A stretch of 64,000 nt of DNA from Diploptera punctata (taxonomy: Eukaryota; Arthropoda; Insecta; Blattodea; Blaberidae). The stretch lies in contig JASPKZ010004951.1 in assembly GCA_030220185.1 (NCBI GenBank), forward strand, positions 186,001 through 250,000. The letters run 5' to 3'. Shown here one piece after another: positions 63,516-64,000 of the stretch (position 1 is the first letter of the stretch; each line of letters opens with the position of its first letter). Below the pieces are notes generated by a model. It was not told the DNA's origin. It saw nothing but the letters and a program-made list of their open reading frames with translations, and made no database searches. Made by a program: the position numbers and the translations under genes.

Positions 63516-64000
63516 AATTTCAGGATTGGCAATGGGAAATCCACTTTCTCCATTTTTAGCCAATTTATTTATGGGGTATCTTGAATCACATATCACCAAT
63601 GCTTATCCTTTGATTTTCAAGTGTTGGTATAGATATGTAGATGATATTATCGCTGTGATTGATAAAAAATACATTCAAGATGCATTGAAATTGCTTAATC
63701 TTCAGGATGAGTCAGTGAAATTCACTATTGAAATGGAACAAAATAACAAGATTCCTTTTTTAGACTTATACTTAATAAGAAATGAACAACAGCAAAAAAT
63801 TGAATTTAACATTTACAGAAAAGACACACATACTGACAACTACATAAAATCTTCAGGTTTTAATCATTTGACACACAAACATGCAATTTTCAATAGTCTA
63901 TTACACAGATTGTTAAATATTCCACTTAATGTAGAAGATTTTGACAGGGAATATAATCATATTGTTCATGTTGCTAAAATAAATGGTTTCGATGAAGACA
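63516..64000 (+). pseudogene. PLE reverse transcriptase (right arm, cut by window end)
   Basis: The plus strand reads GLAMGNPLSPFLANLFMGYL-like sequence after a frame change, then CWYRYVDDIIAVIDKKYIQD, NKIPFLDLYLIRNEQQQKIE and TDNYIKSSGFNHLTHKHAIF. It keeps the AHKHAIF-type motif that the left arm has lost. Frame is open to the window end. Confidence 0.85.

Larger units (their letters stand above)
61918..64000. mobile_element. PLE head-to-head inverted dimer (continues past window)
   Basis: The minus copy (61918-63515) is longer; the plus copy starts at about 63516 and runs off the window. The plus copy from TTTCAGGATTGGCAATGG matches the minus copy at 63175-63212 in reverse complement, so about 300 bp of the minus copy is unpaired loop. 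The arms are almost identical through RT and thumb. The left outer end has CATTATGAGGTTC and ACCTCATACATC. Confidence 0.9.

Overview
This window looks like nuclear DNA of an arthropod, most likely a large-genome hemimetabolous insect. That assignment is an inference from AT-rich, repeat-packed sequence, insect-type BEL/Pao, piggyBac, Tc1/mariner, RTE-like and Penelope-like elements, tRNA-derived SINEs, and one split host gene with GT-AG junctions. No operons, bacterial genes or CRISPR arrays are present. Almost every long reading frame belongs to a mobile element, usually a broken one.

The only host gene I can support lies on the minus strand: an internal exon at 58711-58818 and a terminal coding exon at 44959-46142. 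The exon phases match exactly across an intron of about 12.6 kb. The product is charged and disordered and may be a Bdp1-like (TFIIIB B'') protein, but this is not proven.

The dominant theme is Penelope-like elements (PLEs: reverse transcriptase plus C-terminal GIY-YIG nuclease) of several families. Many are 5'-truncated copies joined head to head as inverted dimers (2478-3044, 3045-5275, 26755-27475, 38755-39418, 39500-40305, 40615-41045, 53830-54230, 61918 to the window end), or short hairpins made only of the 3' tail. Downstream of the ORF, nearly every copy carries a hammerhead-ribozyme-like motif: a CUGANGA-type box, a helix II whose two strands change together between families, GAA, a self-complementary helix III starting with A and ending with U, then usually a non-G base. 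I find about 31 candidates. A second hairpin (TGAGGT...ACCTCA) and an end close to TTCCTA follow.

Layout. 0-6.5 kb: SINE and PLE relics, the 2.2-kb PLE palindrome and an internally deleted mariner. 6.5-12.6 kb: mariner, LINE, piggyBac and SINE relics. 12.68-24.54 kb: a nested stack in which a BEL/Pao retrotransposon (13679-20369) sits in a piggyBac and is flanked by a direct repeat of about 1 kb, with a mariner (20799-22144) in the right repeat copy. 24.5-32 kb: PLE foldbacks and an RTE-like LINE on the minus strand. 32-44.9 kb: a SINE-like insertion, a second LINE family, PLE dimers and a CpG-rich oddity. 44.9-46.1 kb: host exon. 46.5-51.4 kb: plus-strand LINE copies split by a SINE, a 2.5-kb insert with a 97-bp satellite, and another LINE. 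51.4-64 kb: tRNA-like SINE arrays, mariner/Tc1 relics, the internal host exon and more PLEs, ending inside a PLE inverted dimer.

No element appears fully intact. Autonomous activity is not evident, but several insertions have clean target-site duplications and low divergence.
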